Below are positions 15,666 to 24,723 of a stretch of DNA of 49,070 nucleotides, piece after piece. The DNA comes from Thermoplasmata archaeon (GTDB lineage: Archaea; Thermoplasmatota; E2; DHVEG-1). Every line of letters starts with the position of its first letter. Positions within the stretch are counted from its first letter, which is position 1. The notes beneath the pieces are model-generated. The model was given only the letters and a program-made list of their open reading frames with translations, was not told where the DNA came from and did not search any database. The position numbers and the translations under genes were made by a program. Location of the stretch: NCBI GenBank assembly GCA_014894395.1, contig JADBLO010000125.1, positions 1 through 49,070 on the forward strand, read 5' to 3'.

Positions 15666-18600
15666 GTGGGAGCACCTCCTGTACAGCCGTTTTGATTTCT
15701 CCCTTTGGTCCTACTGATTCAGGGTCGATATTTCCTATCATCTCAGAGATACCAGAATCATGCATCGTGACTCCATAGAGGTAGTCCGCCTCTTTGAGTG
15801 CAATCTTACGGAGCGAAACACTAATGAACTGAGAATGCTCCGCTCGATTTTTAATCATCCGTGAGACGATCTCCGCGTTTACACCATCAAGGAACATGTC
15901 TATCTCGTCAAGCACATAGAACGGGCTTGGGTCGTACTGCTGAATCGAAAAAATAAACGCAAGCGATGCAATGCTTTTTTCCCCGCCTGAAAGTGCAGCG
16001 AGTCGCAACACTTTCTTCCCATGAGGCCGCGCTTTAATCGTCAAACCGCCTTCAAAGACGCTCTCCTCGTTTTCCAATAACAACTCAGCTTCCCCACCCT
16101 CTGATAACTGTGCATAAATTTCTCTAAAGTTCTTATTGATCTCATCATACACCTCAAAGAACTGCTCTTTCTTCTTACTGGTTATCTCGCCGACAAGCTT
16201 CACGAGGTTCTTCTTCTGATCAGTGAGATGTCCGATATCTTCATCGAATTTCTTCTTCCGCTCCATCTGATGCTCATACTCTTCCAGTGCCCGCATGTTC
16301 ACCGGCTCGAGCTGCTGCATGGTCTGCTCGACAGAAAGAATCGTTTCTTTCATCGATTCAATAGGAGGCAGTTTCGTCTCCGTGATCTCTACATGATACA
16401 ATGCGATCTCCTGATCAAACTCCTTTAGAGAATCTTCAAGAGTCGGTAACCGGTATTTCGCCCGAGCAACCAAATCAAGATATGATTCTGCTTTCGTGTT
16501 AATGGTTTCCAGCTCGTTTTCAATCCCAACGGTTTTTTTATAGAGTTTATCGCGTTCCACTGCCAGCTCCTTGGTCTTCCCACTCATCGTCTCCTCAACA
16601 GTCATCAGTGCCTTGAGCTCATCCTGACCTTTCGCTCGAGTTCCCTTTAACTCTTGTACTGTTTGTTTCAATGTCTCAAAATCAGCATCAATTCCGGTAA
16701 TTTTCTCAGTAAGCTCGGTCTTCCGTTCATCCAGCAACTTGATTTTCGTCTGAATCGTTTCCTGTTCACTGTGGAGCTTCAACACATTCTCCTGGAGCTC
16801 AGACACTGTTTTCTCAAGGCTACGTACTGCCTGGGCGACTTCCTTCTTGGTGCTTTTCAGCAGATGTTTTCCTTTTTCTTCTTTTTGTGCATCTAACTCT
16901 TTGAGTCGCTTCTCACATTCAGTAAGCGATGCAAGAATCTGTACCTCCTCTGCTTCGATTGATTCTTTTTCTTTCAGTTTTCCTTCAAGGTCTTTGGTGA
17001 GAATGTCGAGTTTTCCTGCGAACTCTTTCTTCCGCACATCAAGATCTTTTGTTTGAATCCCTGCATCGGTTTCAACCTTGAGTGTTCGAAACGCATTCTC
17101 CAATTCAACGATGTCTTTTTTCAACTGTGCAAGTTCCTCAGACAACATGTCTTGGCTCTGAATCGCTCCATTTAACTTCCGAGTAATTTCATCAAGGATC
17201 CGTTGATCGGCACTGCCAAACGAGAGACGTTCGCTGGGAGGACTACCGCCAACCATCGCACCACTAGCCTCAATCAGATCACCTTTCATGTCAACAAGCC
17301 GAACGCCACCCATTAATCGTCTTGCATCGGAGAGCGTATTTACAATCACCGTATCGCCAAACACATACCAAAATGCACCCTTGTATTCCTGGTCAAAGTT
17401 TACCAGATCAATCGCAAATCCCTGGGAGCTCTCATCTTTCACGGTCATCAGTGCCTGTGCCCGAGGCTTGCCTACGATCATCTTGTTAATCGGTAAAAAC
17501 GTGGCCCGTCCTAACTTCTTTTTCTGTAAATACCCAATAGCTTCCGCTGCCGCGGTATCATCTGCGACAACAACAGCCTGCATCCGAGGGCCTGCAGCAA
17601 TCTCTAACGACAACTTATACTTCTCATCAACCTGCGCAAGCTCCGCTATCGTCCCACGAACACCCTTGAGCTCTCCTGAATTCCGAGCAGCTAGAATCGA
17701 CTCCACTGCTGAATTATATTTTGAGCCTATGGATTGGACTGCGTCGCGCTCAGCCTGCAACTTCGACTGTTCCCGCTGCATCTTCAGAATCGCTTTTTCG
17801 AGATCAGCAAGCTCCTCGGTGATCTCGGATTCCCGTCTCTTCTTCTCAAACAACTGTTTCTCTGATTCCTTTACTTTTTTGCTGTTTTCTTGTTTTCCCT
17901 TGTGAAGTTCTCCGGCCTGCCAGTCGATATCTTTTACCTCAAATTCATAGGTGGATTTTGTCTCTTGTGACTCAGCGATCTGTAAATCTAATGCATCTAG
18001 TTTTTCTTTCAACCGGTCTCGTTTAAGTTCAAACTCATGTTTCTCAGTCTGTTTGTTGTTGTATTCCTCCCGCATCTTTACAAGCTCTCTGGTTATATCC
18101 ATGGACGTGTCATCAGACTGCGCGATTTCTTCCCGTAACTTACCAAGTTCATCTTCTTTTGTTTTGAGCGTTACTTCAATATCTTGGATTTTTATTGTGA
18201 GTTCTTTTTTCTGCGTGGAAAAATCGTCAAGCTCTTTTGTTATTTCATCAAGTGATGATTCTAACTCTTTCTTTTCTTTTTTCTTCTCCGCCACCTCATC
18301 ATTTGAGTAGTTTATACGCTCGTCAATCTTGATTGTATCAGAGCGTAACGCGTCAATTTTTCCTTTAATATCGTTTGCCTCATTGCCACCAGCATCACCG
18401 ATTTTCTTCTCAACCTCATCCAATTTCTCTTGTAACTGCGTATACTGCGTCTTCAGTTTTTCTTTCTGTTCTTCGAATTTCTTTTGTTCCCCCTCGTAGG
18501 ATTCTATTTGTTTGTTTACTTCTAAGATCTGTGATTCGACTTCCTGTTTTTTCTTATACGCAATCATCGCTTTTGTTTCGTAGAGTTTGTCTTTCAGTTC

Positions 18601-19281
18601 TTTGTATCGATACGCGGCATCCCTGTCTTTTTTTAATTGACGGATCTGGCTGGTGATCTCATTTAAAATAATATCAATCCGCTCGAGGTTCTTATCGACA
18701 TCCTCGCGCTCTTTGTCCGCTTTTTCGATATCCTCATCAAACGTGCTTATGCCTGCGATGCCATCAACGATTTTACGCCGGTCAACAGAACCCATCTCGA
18801 CAAGACTTGTGACATCGCCCTGTTTAATGATGTTGTAGCCTTCACCAGAGATACGAGCATGAGTCAGGATGTCAACAAACTCAGAAAACGACGCGGCACG
18901 ATTATTAATATAAAAGTAACTGTAATAGTTATCTGGGTTATCTTTTAAGGGCGCTCGTTTGATCATCCTGGTGAGGGTCACTTCATCAGCGTCAATCCGC
19001 AGCTTCCGCTGCGAGTTATCAAATACCAGCGAGACCTTACAATACTTTGATGGATTCTTCCGGTTTTTTCCACCATTAAAAATAAGGTCTGTGAGTCGAC
19101 CTGCTCGCATGACCTTTGAGCTTTTCGGACCGAGCACAAAGAGAATCGCATCAACAATATTGCTTTTTCCAGAACCATTTGGTCCAGTAATTGCAGTAAA
19201 TCCAGGATAGAATGGTACAATTAATTTATGCCCGAAGGATTTAAAATTTTCCATCTCAACTTTTTTAAGATACACAGTCAT
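15652..19281 (-). CDS. smc: Chromosome segregation SMC protein
   Basis: A 1209-residue structural-maintenance-of-chromosomes ATPase of normal length. Walker A is GPNGSGKSN near residue 36, then long coiled coil (~170-510). The hinge (VRGTIAELAQVDEKYKLSLEIAAG … GGVRLVDMKGDLIEASGAMVGG) is near 520-670, followed by the returning coil (~680-1010). The C-terminal head has signature LRLAALSGGEKSIASLAF and Walker B PFYVLDEIDMFLDG. It acts as a dimer with ScpA and ScpB to compact and segregate DNA. It is divergent from the β-helix gene at 19487; the 205-base gap between them holds promoters for both (TATA-like TATATAAAATT near 19358). Confidence 0.97.
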   Translation of the reverse strand: MTVYLKKVEMENFKSFGHKLIVPFYPGFTAITGPNGSGKSNIVDAILFVLGPKSSKVMRAGRLTDLIFNGGKNRKNPSKYCKVSLVFDNSQRKLRIDADEVTLTRMIKRAPLKDNPDNYYSYFYINNRAASFSEFVDILTHARISGEGYNIIKQGDVTSLVEMGSVDRRKIVDGIAGISTFDEDIEKADKEREDVDKNLERIDIILNEITSQIRQLKKDRDAAYRYKELKDKLYETKAMIAYKKKQEVESQILEVNKQIESYEGEQKKFEEQKEKLKTQYTQLQEKLDEVEKKIGDAGGNEANDIKGKIDALRSDTIKIDERINYSNDEVAEKKKEKKELESSLDEITKELDDFSTQKKELTIKIQDIEVTLKTKEDELGKLREEIAQSDDTSMDITRELVKMREEYNNKQTEKHEFELKRDRLKEKLDALDLQIAESQETKSTYEFEVKDIDWQAGELHKGKQENSKKVKESEKQLFEKKRRESEITEELADLEKAILKMQREQSKLQAERDAVQSIGSKYNSAVESILAARNSGELKGVRGTIAELAQVDEKYKLSLEIAAGPRMQAVVVADDTAAAEAIGYLQKKKLGRATFLPINKMIVGKPRAQALMTVKDESSQGFAIDLVNFDQEYKGAFWYVFGDTVIVNTLSDARRLMGGVRLVDMKGDLIEASGAMVGGSPPSERLSFGSADQRILDEITRKLNGAIQSQDMLSEELAQLKKDIVELENAFRTLKVETDAGIQTKDLDVRKKEFAGKLDILTKDLEGKLKEKESIEAEEVQILASLTECEKRLKELDAQKEEKGKHLLKSTKKEVAQAVRSLEKTVSELQENVLKLHSEQETIQTKIKLLDERKTELTEKITGIDADFETLKQTVQELKGTRAKGQDELKALMTVEETMSGKTKELAVERDKLYKKTVGIENELETINTKAESYLDLVARAKYRLPTLEDSLKEFDQEIALYHVEITETKLPPIESMKETILSVEQTMQQLEPVNMRALEEYEHQMERKKKFDEDIGHLTDQKKNLVKLVGEITSKKKEQFFEVYDEINKNFREIYAQLSEGGEAELLLENEESVFEGGLTIKARPHGKKVLRLAALSGGEKSIASLAFIFSIQQYDPSPFYVLDEIDMFLDGVNAEIVSRMIKNRAEHSQFISVSLRKIALKEADYLYGVTMHDSGISEMIGNIDPESVGPKGEIKTAVQEVLPHGAG

Positions 19282-19486
19282 CCCTTTCCACTATGAAGCA
19301 AATCCGCTCCTATGTTTACCGCTATCCGGCATCCCATTAAGGAGAAACAGAAAACTGTATATAAAATTTTGGAGATGACAAGCTGAATTATATCATTTTT
19401 ATATAATGGTATCTATGGTATTATTATCTTAAGGATATGTTTTTAAAGGGGATGTCTGATATAAAATTGTACAAAGGGGGAAAGTC

Positions 19487-20320
19487 ATGGATAAAAATCC
19501 ATTAATAAGGAAAGGATTAGCTGTGGGAATCATTCTCTTTTTCGTTGGAACCTGTATCATTCCAGCGATTGCACAAAATATAGATGAAAAAGTACCTCAA
19601 ACAATATGTCGGGGTGGAGATCATGATCCGATTCATATCGATGGAAATGACCAGTTTACACCAGAAAATGGGGTTACCGGTGGGGATGGGACAATAAACA
19701 ACCCATATCTTATCGAGAATTGGGTGTTTATCGCGGTCGGCTCAGGACAAGCGATTTCTATCTGGAACACCGACGCGTATTTTATTATTAGGAATTGTAC
19801 AATTCGGGGATTTCAAGATGGAATATGGTTCATAAGGGTGGCAAATGGAGGGATAGAAGAAACGACCATAGAAACGACCCCAGCTTGGGACGAAACTGGA
19901 ATTATAATAGTAAATTCACAGAACATCAAGATTACGGATAATACAATAAATTCTGATATAACTAATCTAGGTTTAGAATCAGCATATAATATGAGTATTT
20001 CAAGGAATACATTTACTGGATGGCTAGTCATTGGTGGTAGCAATAATATTATTTTTTCATACAACACGGTGATTAATGGTAGTCTCCATGTTGGGGGAAA
20101 TTGCATTCTCGATAGTAATAATCTTATGACATATTCAGAAATTTATGTTCCTTTGTTTTCCCATGTTAAACTTCGTCATAATTATTGGGGGGAACCAAAA
20201 ATATTTCCAAAATTTATTATTGGTACAATTTATAAACCAGGAGAAGATCATCCGGTATTGATTCTGCCTTGGTTTTTTATTGACTGGCGTCCAGCACAAG
20301 TACCTTATGTTATTCCATAG
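19487..20320 (+). CDS. Secreted parallel β-helix (NosD/pectate-lyase-like) protein
   Basis: A 277-residue exported protein. The signal peptide is LAVGIILFFVGTCIIPAIAQ. The start of the mature part (PIHIDGNDQFTPENGVTGGDG…NPYLIENW) is typical of archaeal β-helix surface proteins. Repeated coils follow (FIIRNCTIRGFQDGIWF, GIIIVNSQNIKITDNTI, SISRNTFTGWLVI, IIFSYNTVINGSLHV, CILDSNNL). It ends with the NYWGEP motif that commonly closes such domains. Probably a cell-surface or extracellular carbohydrate- or matrix-associated protein; it is short for a catalytic polysaccharide lyase and no active site can be assigned. GGGGG lies upstream of the ATG. Confidence 0.8.
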   Translation: MDKNPLIRKGLAVGIILFFVGTCIIPAIAQNIDEKVPQTICRGGDHDPIHIDGNDQFTPENGVTGGDGTINNPYLIENWVFIAVGSGQAISIWNTDAYFIIRNCTIRGFQDGIWFIRVANGGIEETTIETTPAWDETGIIIVNSQNIKITDNTINSDITNLGLESAYNMSISRNTFTGWLVIGGSNNIIFSYNTVINGSLHVGGNCILDSNNLMTYSEIYVPLFSHVKLRHNYWGEPKIFPKFIIGTIYKPGEDHPVLILPWFFIDWRPAQVPYVIP

Positions 20321-20436
20321 AACGCGAGAATTATTTTGGAGATAATTGTTATCTTCTGTTGACTTGTGGTTTTGAGAAAAATACAGCTAGTTTAGAGTGC
20401 ATTCTTAAGGAGGAGTTTTCCACATAACCTGCTACG

Positions 20437-20444
20437 TTTATAAA
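20437..20444 (+). promoter_or_regulatory. TATA box for the ABC exporter operon
   Basis: TTTATAAA lies 53 bases before the ATG of the ABC ATPase at 20497, leaving a leader of about 25-30 bases that contains AAGGATG. Inferred from position and composition. Confidence 0.45.
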
Positions 20445-20496
20445 GAAATAGTAAGTATAGGACACTCGCACTGTAGAAAGTAAGGATGAGTTTGTA

Positions 20497-21423
20497 ATGA
20501 TCGTCTGTGAAGGGTTAACGAAAACGTTTGGTTCGATTACAGCGATACAGGATTTTAACATTGAGATTCCAGATGGTCGTATCTTTGGACTTCTTGGGCC
20601 GAACGGTGCAGGTAAGACGACGACAATGCGGATGCTCTCCTGCCTCATCCAACCGACAGCAGGGAGCGCACATATCGATTCGTATGAGATTGGGAAGAAA
20701 GAAGACGCGCAGAAAATCCGTGGTATGATTGGTCTGCTCCCAGAGGTACCCGGTTTGTATGAAACCCTCGGGGCGTACAAGAACCTTGATTACTATGCAC
20801 AGCTCTATGGCATCCCTAAGACACAGCGTGAAGAATCAATAAAGACAACGCTCACAAACCTTGGTTTGTGGGATCGACGAAACGAGCCGGTTGGCGGGTT
20901 TTCCAAAGGGATGAAACAGAAGATTGCTATCGCGCGTGCATTAATCCATGACCCGAAATATATTTTTCTTGATGAGCCGACCGCAAGTCTAGACCCCGCA
21001 GCAGCAAAAATGGTTCGAGAGTACATCCTTGAGCTGAAATCCCAGGGCGATACGATTCTTATCAACACGCATAATCTTTCGGAAGCAGAACGGATCTGTG
21101 ACACGGTCGCGCTGGTGAAAAACAGAACCGTAAAGGTTGGGAGCCCAAAAGAGTTAGCACGAGGGTTGTTTGCGCGAACAATCAGCATTACGATGCAGAA
21201 GATCCCACCGTCGTTACTCAAGGATATTTCGTCTCTGGATTTTATCTCACAAGCACAGGTGAACGGGAATCAGTTGGTCTTGAATGTGAGGAACCCGGAA
21301 GAAGACAACCCACAGGTTATCTCCTGGCTGATGAAACAAGGCTTGCAAGTTCAATTTGTCACCGAGGAGGAACATTCTCTAGAAGATGTGTATCTAAAAC
21401 TCATCGAGGAGGGTGGTCGGTAA
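20497..21423 (+). CDS. ABC exporter ATP-binding protein (NatA-like)
   Basis: A 308-residue ATPase with Walker A GPNGAGKTT, Q-loop GLLPEVPGLYETL, signature GGFSKGMKQKIAIARAL (FSKGM variant of LSGGQ), Walker B YIFLDEPTASLDP and switch INTHNLSEAE. A C-terminal regulatory tail (~residues 215-308) follows, as in NatA/CcmA-type exporters. It pairs with the permease whose ATG overlaps its stop (TAATG), so the complex probably has two copies of each chain. The substrate is unknown. The FSKGM signature is normal for this subfamily. Confidence 0.93.
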   Translation: MIVCEGLTKTFGSITAIQDFNIEIPDGRIFGLLGPNGAGKTTTMRMLSCLIQPTAGSAHIDSYEIGKKEDAQKIRGMIGLLPEVPGLYETLGAYKNLDYYAQLYGIPKTQREESIKTTLTNLGLWDRRNEPVGGFSKGMKQKIAIARALIHDPKYIFLDEPTASLDPAAAKMVREYILELKSQGDTILINTHNLSEAERICDTVALVKNRTVKVGSPKELARGLFARTISITMQKIPPSLLKDISSLDFISQAQVNGNQLVLNVRNPEEDNPQVISWLMKQGLQVQFVTEEEHSLEDVYLKLIEEGGR

Positions 21424-22496
21424 TGCGGTGGAGGAACGCATGGATTGTGATGCGCAAGGACCTTGATGAGTTCAAGAAACAGAAACTCGTAATTGGGTCG
21501 ATCATCGCAATGCCAATCGTCCTAGGAGTTGTCTTACCGCTTGTTATGTTTGTACCGATGGTGACTATAGTCCCGCTTGAGAGGCCATGGGATGTCGACG
21601 GACTTCTTGAAATTGGTGCATTACCTGATGACGCTCGTGCGCCTTGGACAAATCAGACAATGGAAAATACTTCGTTTCGTTCAACAGTCATCAGTCATAA
21701 AATTCTCAAAAACACTCATCTCAATAATTGTATCATATTGTCTTGTGTTCTTGATAACACAACAGTGGTAGATTCAACTATTCAAAATAGTTCTCTTTCC
21801 AGTTCATTTCTCAATAACGTAACGGTGATTCGCTCAGAGGGAACAGGATTGGATGGAAGATACGTCCTTGCTGTTTCATCAAATCTCGCGTTTACTAAAA
21901 CTAAACCATCAGAAATCGACCAGGTGCTTCCACTGATGTTTAACATGGTGCTGATGATCTTTATTATTATACCTGCGACCCTTCCGACGATTATCGCCAC
22001 GTATAGTATTGTCGGAGAGAAGAATAATCGGAGTTTAGAGCCATTGCTTGCGACACCGACAACTGATGGTGAGTTGCTCGCTGGGAAGATTTTTTCTGCG
22101 TTTATTCCCTCGATGGCATCGACGCTGCTTGCATTCACGTTAGGGGTAGTTTTACTTGATGTTGTACTGATCCCAAAGGTAGCGTATCCCTTATTACCGA
22201 ATCTCACATGGATTTTATCGATACTTTTACTTGCGCCAACCGCTTGTTTAATGAGTGTTCTTGCCTGCGTCTTGGTTTCCTCAAAAGTCAGTGATGTACG
22301 GGCAGCCCAACAACTCGGCGGGTTTATCGTCATGCCCGTAGTCGTGCTCATGCTTGGTGTGCTTTCAGGGTTTATCTTTCTCTCACCAGTCATGATTTTT
22401 GTATTTGCGGGATTGTACGGATGTCTTGACATAGGACTCTTCTATTTTGCTAAAGCGATTTTCAACAGGGAAACTATCCTAACAAAATGGACATGA
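21423..22496 (+). CDS. ABC-2 type permease with a pentapeptide-repeat extracellular loop
   Basis: A 357-residue exporter membrane subunit. TM1 is near residues 24-50; TM2-6 lie in the C-terminal two-thirds (VLPLMFNMVLMIFIIIPATLP onward), including the ABC-2 feature EKNNRSLEPLLATPTTDGELLAGK. The loop between TM1 and TM2 contains about eleven consecutive five-residue units (82-136; e.g. NTSFR, STVIS, NTHLN, NTTVV, DSTIQ, NSSLS, SSFLN). Each has a hydrophobic fourth residue and a small second one: the pentapeptide-repeat pattern that folds as a square β-helix. The upstream ATPase gene overlaps by one base. Such a repeat inside an ABC permease loop is unusual. Confidence 0.85.
   Translation: MRWRNAWIVMRKDLDEFKKQKLVIGSIIAMPIVLGVVLPLVMFVPMVTIVPLERPWDVDGLLEIGALPDDARAPWTNQTMENTSFRSTVISHKILKNTHLNNCIILSCVLDNTTVVDSTIQNSSLSSSFLNNVTVIRSEGTGLDGRYVLAVSSNLAFTKTKPSEIDQVLPLMFNMVLMIFIIIPATLPTIIATYSIVGEKNNRSLEPLLATPTTDGELLAGKIFSAFIPSMASTLLAFTLGVVLLDVVLIPKVAYPLLPNLTWILSILLLAPTACLMSVLACVLVSSKVSDVRAAQQLGGFIVMPVVVLMLGVLSGFIFLSPVMIFVFAGLYGCLDIGLFYFAKAIFNRETILTKWT
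21666..21830 (+). repeat. Pentapeptide-repeat coding segment (about 11 units)
   Basis: Codes for permease residues 82-136. The units differ at DNA level, so this is a protein-level repeat rather than a recent DNA duplication. The fourth residue of every unit is F, I, L or V. Confidence 0.7.
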
Positions 22497-22650
22497 CACT
22501 AGAACCTACTATCCCCGATTTTAATATCCGAACTCTTTGATTGCATAGCCCTATTTTTCATTGATTTTTTGTTTCACATCGTCGTTCATTGTATATTGAT
22601 CAGTTCTTATGTCTTCAGTTGCTTCATTAAATAGTAAAAATAAATTAGGG

Positions 22651-22679
22651 ATACAATTGGGAAGAAACTATTTATATAA
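22651..22679 (+). promoter_or_regulatory. Promoter with shared ATACAATTGGGAAGAA motif
   Basis: ATACAATTGGGAAGAA followed by CTATTTATATAAT, about 35-60 bases before the arylsulfotransferase-like ATG. A near copy (ATAGAATTGGGAAGAA + TATTTATAAA) precedes the acetyltransferase cassette at 24581. The GAAGAA part sits where BRE would be and TTTATA where the TATA box would be. Confidence 0.5.
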
Positions 22680-22711
22680 TACCACTGTTAAATACTAAAG
22701 GGGAAAATACT

Positions 22712-24496
22712 ATGGATAAAGGAAGAACATCTACTTTATTGAAGTTGAAATATTACACTGAATTTAGAATGACAATTTTTTTCGTCATTTTTTTATTGAT
22801 TGGAGCATGTTTTGTACCACTCTCATCGTCTCAGTTGGTGAATCAAAATCCTCAACCATATCCAAAGGCAATTGATGGCCAAATATTATATTCACCTATG
22901 TTCAGCACTACTACGTATTTAAGAGAGAACACAGGAACAATAAATCATACATGGCCAAGTAGCTATTTCCCTGGTTGTATGGTGCGGTGGTTAGGTGATG
23001 GGACGATTCTTCGTACAATACGAGTTGGTGTCGGTCCTGGTGGTGGTGGAGCTGGTGGTGGTGTTCAGAAAGTAGAATGGGATGGGACAGTCGTATGGGA
23101 TTTTCGATACAATACCAATGGGCATCTCAGCCATCATGATGTCAGATCATTACCAAATGGCAATGTGCTGTTGATTGCGTGGGAAACAAAAACGCGTGCT
23201 GAGACTATTGCCGAAGGAAGAAACCCAAGTTATGTTTCCAATCAAGGTTTTATGCCTGACCATATCATTGAAGTTCAACCGACTGGACCTTCAAGTGGGA
23301 CAATCGTCTGGGAGTGGCATGTCTGGGATCACCTCATCCAGGATTATGATTCTTCAAAGGCAAATTACGGCGTGGTAGGAGATCACCCAGAATTAGTTGA
23401 TATTAATTATGTGACTTCATCACAACAAGATTGGATGCATACGAATTCCATTGATTATAACGAAGAGTTTGACCAAATACTACTCAGTGTCCATAATTTT
23501 AATGAAATTTGGATTATCGACCATAGCACGACAACAGAGGAAGCGGCAGGCCATACTGGGGGGAACAGAGGAAAAGGTGGCGATCTTCTGTACCGCTGGG
23601 GGAATCCACAAGCATATGACGCAGGGACCTCAAGTAATCAAAAATTGTTTAATCAACATGACGTGACATGGATAGATGAAGGGTGTCCTGGGGAAGGAAA
23701 CATCCTTGTCTTTAACAATGGAGGGAGCCGCCATTATTCTACTGTTGATGAAATCGTTCCACCGGTAAACGACAATGGAGAATATTACCTTGCGCCAGGG
23801 TCTGCGTATGGGCCTACTGCACAAACATGGATATATAGCCCCCAACCGAGTTTTTATGCAAGTCATCTTTCTGGCGCTCAAAGACTCGCCAGTGGTAATA
23901 CTCTGGTATGCAATGGGGAAACAGGAAAAATCTTCGAAGTCACCCCAGAAGGAGCAACGGTTTGGCAATATACCGGAGCAGGTGAAGTGCTCAAAATAGA
24001 TTACATACCTCCTGAAGAGCCAGAGCCGCCAGAAGAAAATAATACTCCGGATTTAGATTGTTCTGGAAGTCTTTCGTGGACTGACATCGAACCAGGCGCA
24101 ACAGTCATTGGAAGTTTTCAGGTACAAAATATCGGGGATACAGGATCATTGCTGAATTGGACAATTAATACCTCATCAATTACTTGGGGAACATGGTCAT
24201 ATACTCCCGAATCTGGAGAAAATCTCAGCCCAGGAGATGGATCAGTAACCGTACATGTATCAGTGATAGCCCCTAATGAAACAAATTCAGATTTTGAAGG
24301 ATACATTCGAGTAGAAAATAAAGATAATCCCAACGATTTCGATGTGATTCCTGTCTCACTTACAACACCAGTAAATATCGATGCTGTTCAGAGGACTATG
24401 TTCCATCAATTTCTGTTACATTTTTTACAAAGACATCTGTTTATCGAAAAACTATGGAATTTATTTTCTCCCGGGGCTGTGCCTCTTTCGCATTAA
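22712..24496 (+). CDS. Secreted arylsulfotransferase-like (ASST) protein
   Basis: A 594-residue protein with a signal/anchor segment at residues ~20-42. The body is a β-propeller-like arylsulfotransferase: VQKVEWDGTVVWDFRYNTNG, HLSHHDVRSLPNGNVLLIAWE, WMHTNSIDYN, LLYRWGNPQAY, NQHDVTWI, LASGNTLVCNGETGKIFEVTPEG. The conserved His in HHD, H-T-N and QHD are those expected of the family's active-site face. Residues ~450-560 form an Ig-like β-sandwich (LSWTDIEPGATVIGSFQVQN…). The C-terminal tail (TMFHQFLLHFLQRHLFIEKL) is an amphipathic or sorting-like helix. Members transfer sulfate between phenols; the substrate here is unknown. A PAPS sulfotransferase gene lies 1.4 kb downstream. Confidence 0.82.
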   Translation: MDKGRTSTLLKLKYYTEFRMTIFFVIFLLIGACFVPLSSSQLVNQNPQPYPKAIDGQILYSPMFSTTTYLRENTGTINHTWPSSYFPGCMVRWLGDGTILRTIRVGVGPGGGGAGGGVQKVEWDGTVVWDFRYNTNGHLSHHDVRSLPNGNVLLIAWETKTRAETIAEGRNPSYVSNQGFMPDHIIEVQPTGPSSGTIVWEWHVWDHLIQDYDSSKANYGVVGDHPELVDINYVTSSQQDWMHTNSIDYNEEFDQILLSVHNFNEIWIIDHSTTTEEAAGHTGGNRGKGGDLLYRWGNPQAYDAGTSSNQKLFNQHDVTWIDEGCPGEGNILVFNNGGSRHYSTVDEIVPPVNDNGEYYLAPGSAYGPTAQTWIYSPQPSFYASHLSGAQRLASGNTLVCNGETGKIFEVTPEGATVWQYTGAGEVLKIDYIPPEEPEPPEENNTPDLDCSGSLSWTDIEPGATVIGSFQVQNIGDTGSLLNWTINTSSITWGTWSYTPESGENLSPGDGSVTVHVSVIAPNETNSDFEGYIRVENKDNPNDFDVIPVSLTTPVNIDAVQRTMFHQFLLHFLQRHLFIEKLWNLFSPGAVPLSH

Positions 24497-24580
24497 AAGA
24501 AGTAAGATATATAAATAATTCTCAAGTCAGATATTTCTTGCTAGGTTCTTAACTTTACGAAGTCGATGATGAAATTGGAA

Positions 24581-24606
24581 TAGAATTGGGAAGAATATTT
24601 ATAAAG
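24581..24606 (+). promoter_or_regulatory. Promoter of the acetyltransferase–sulfotransferase cassette
   Basis: TAGAATTGGGAAGAA then TATTTATAAAG: near copy of the promoter at 22651-22679. Predicted transcription start near 24625-24630, upstream of the small ORF at 24646. Confidence 0.5.
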
Positions 24607-24645
24607 AATGTGAAAATATTTGGACAGGAACATGTCGATATCGTC

Positions 24646-24723
24646 ATGGAGGTAGGAGTATTTCCCTCTCGAAGTCAGACTATCATGGAACGTATGTATT
24701 TGAGACAAATTACAACCGGATGA
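24646..24723 (+). CDS. Possible 25-residue leader ORF overlapping the next start
   Basis: ATG 24646 opens MEVGVFPSRSQTIMERMYLR plus five residues. Its TGA overlaps the ATG of the acetyltransferase gene as ATGA (24720-24723). The acetyltransferase itself has no good ribosome site of its own, so re-initiation from this ORF is plausible. It resembles the layout at 8458-8532. Not recognised as a protein family; could be chance. Confidence 0.3.
   Translation: MEVGVFPSRSQTIMERMYLRQITTG

Noticed and set aside
17288-17905. 205-codon plus-strand ORF inside smc
   Set aside because: Antisense to a fully conserved SMC coding region; Ser-rich composition typical of a shadow frame.
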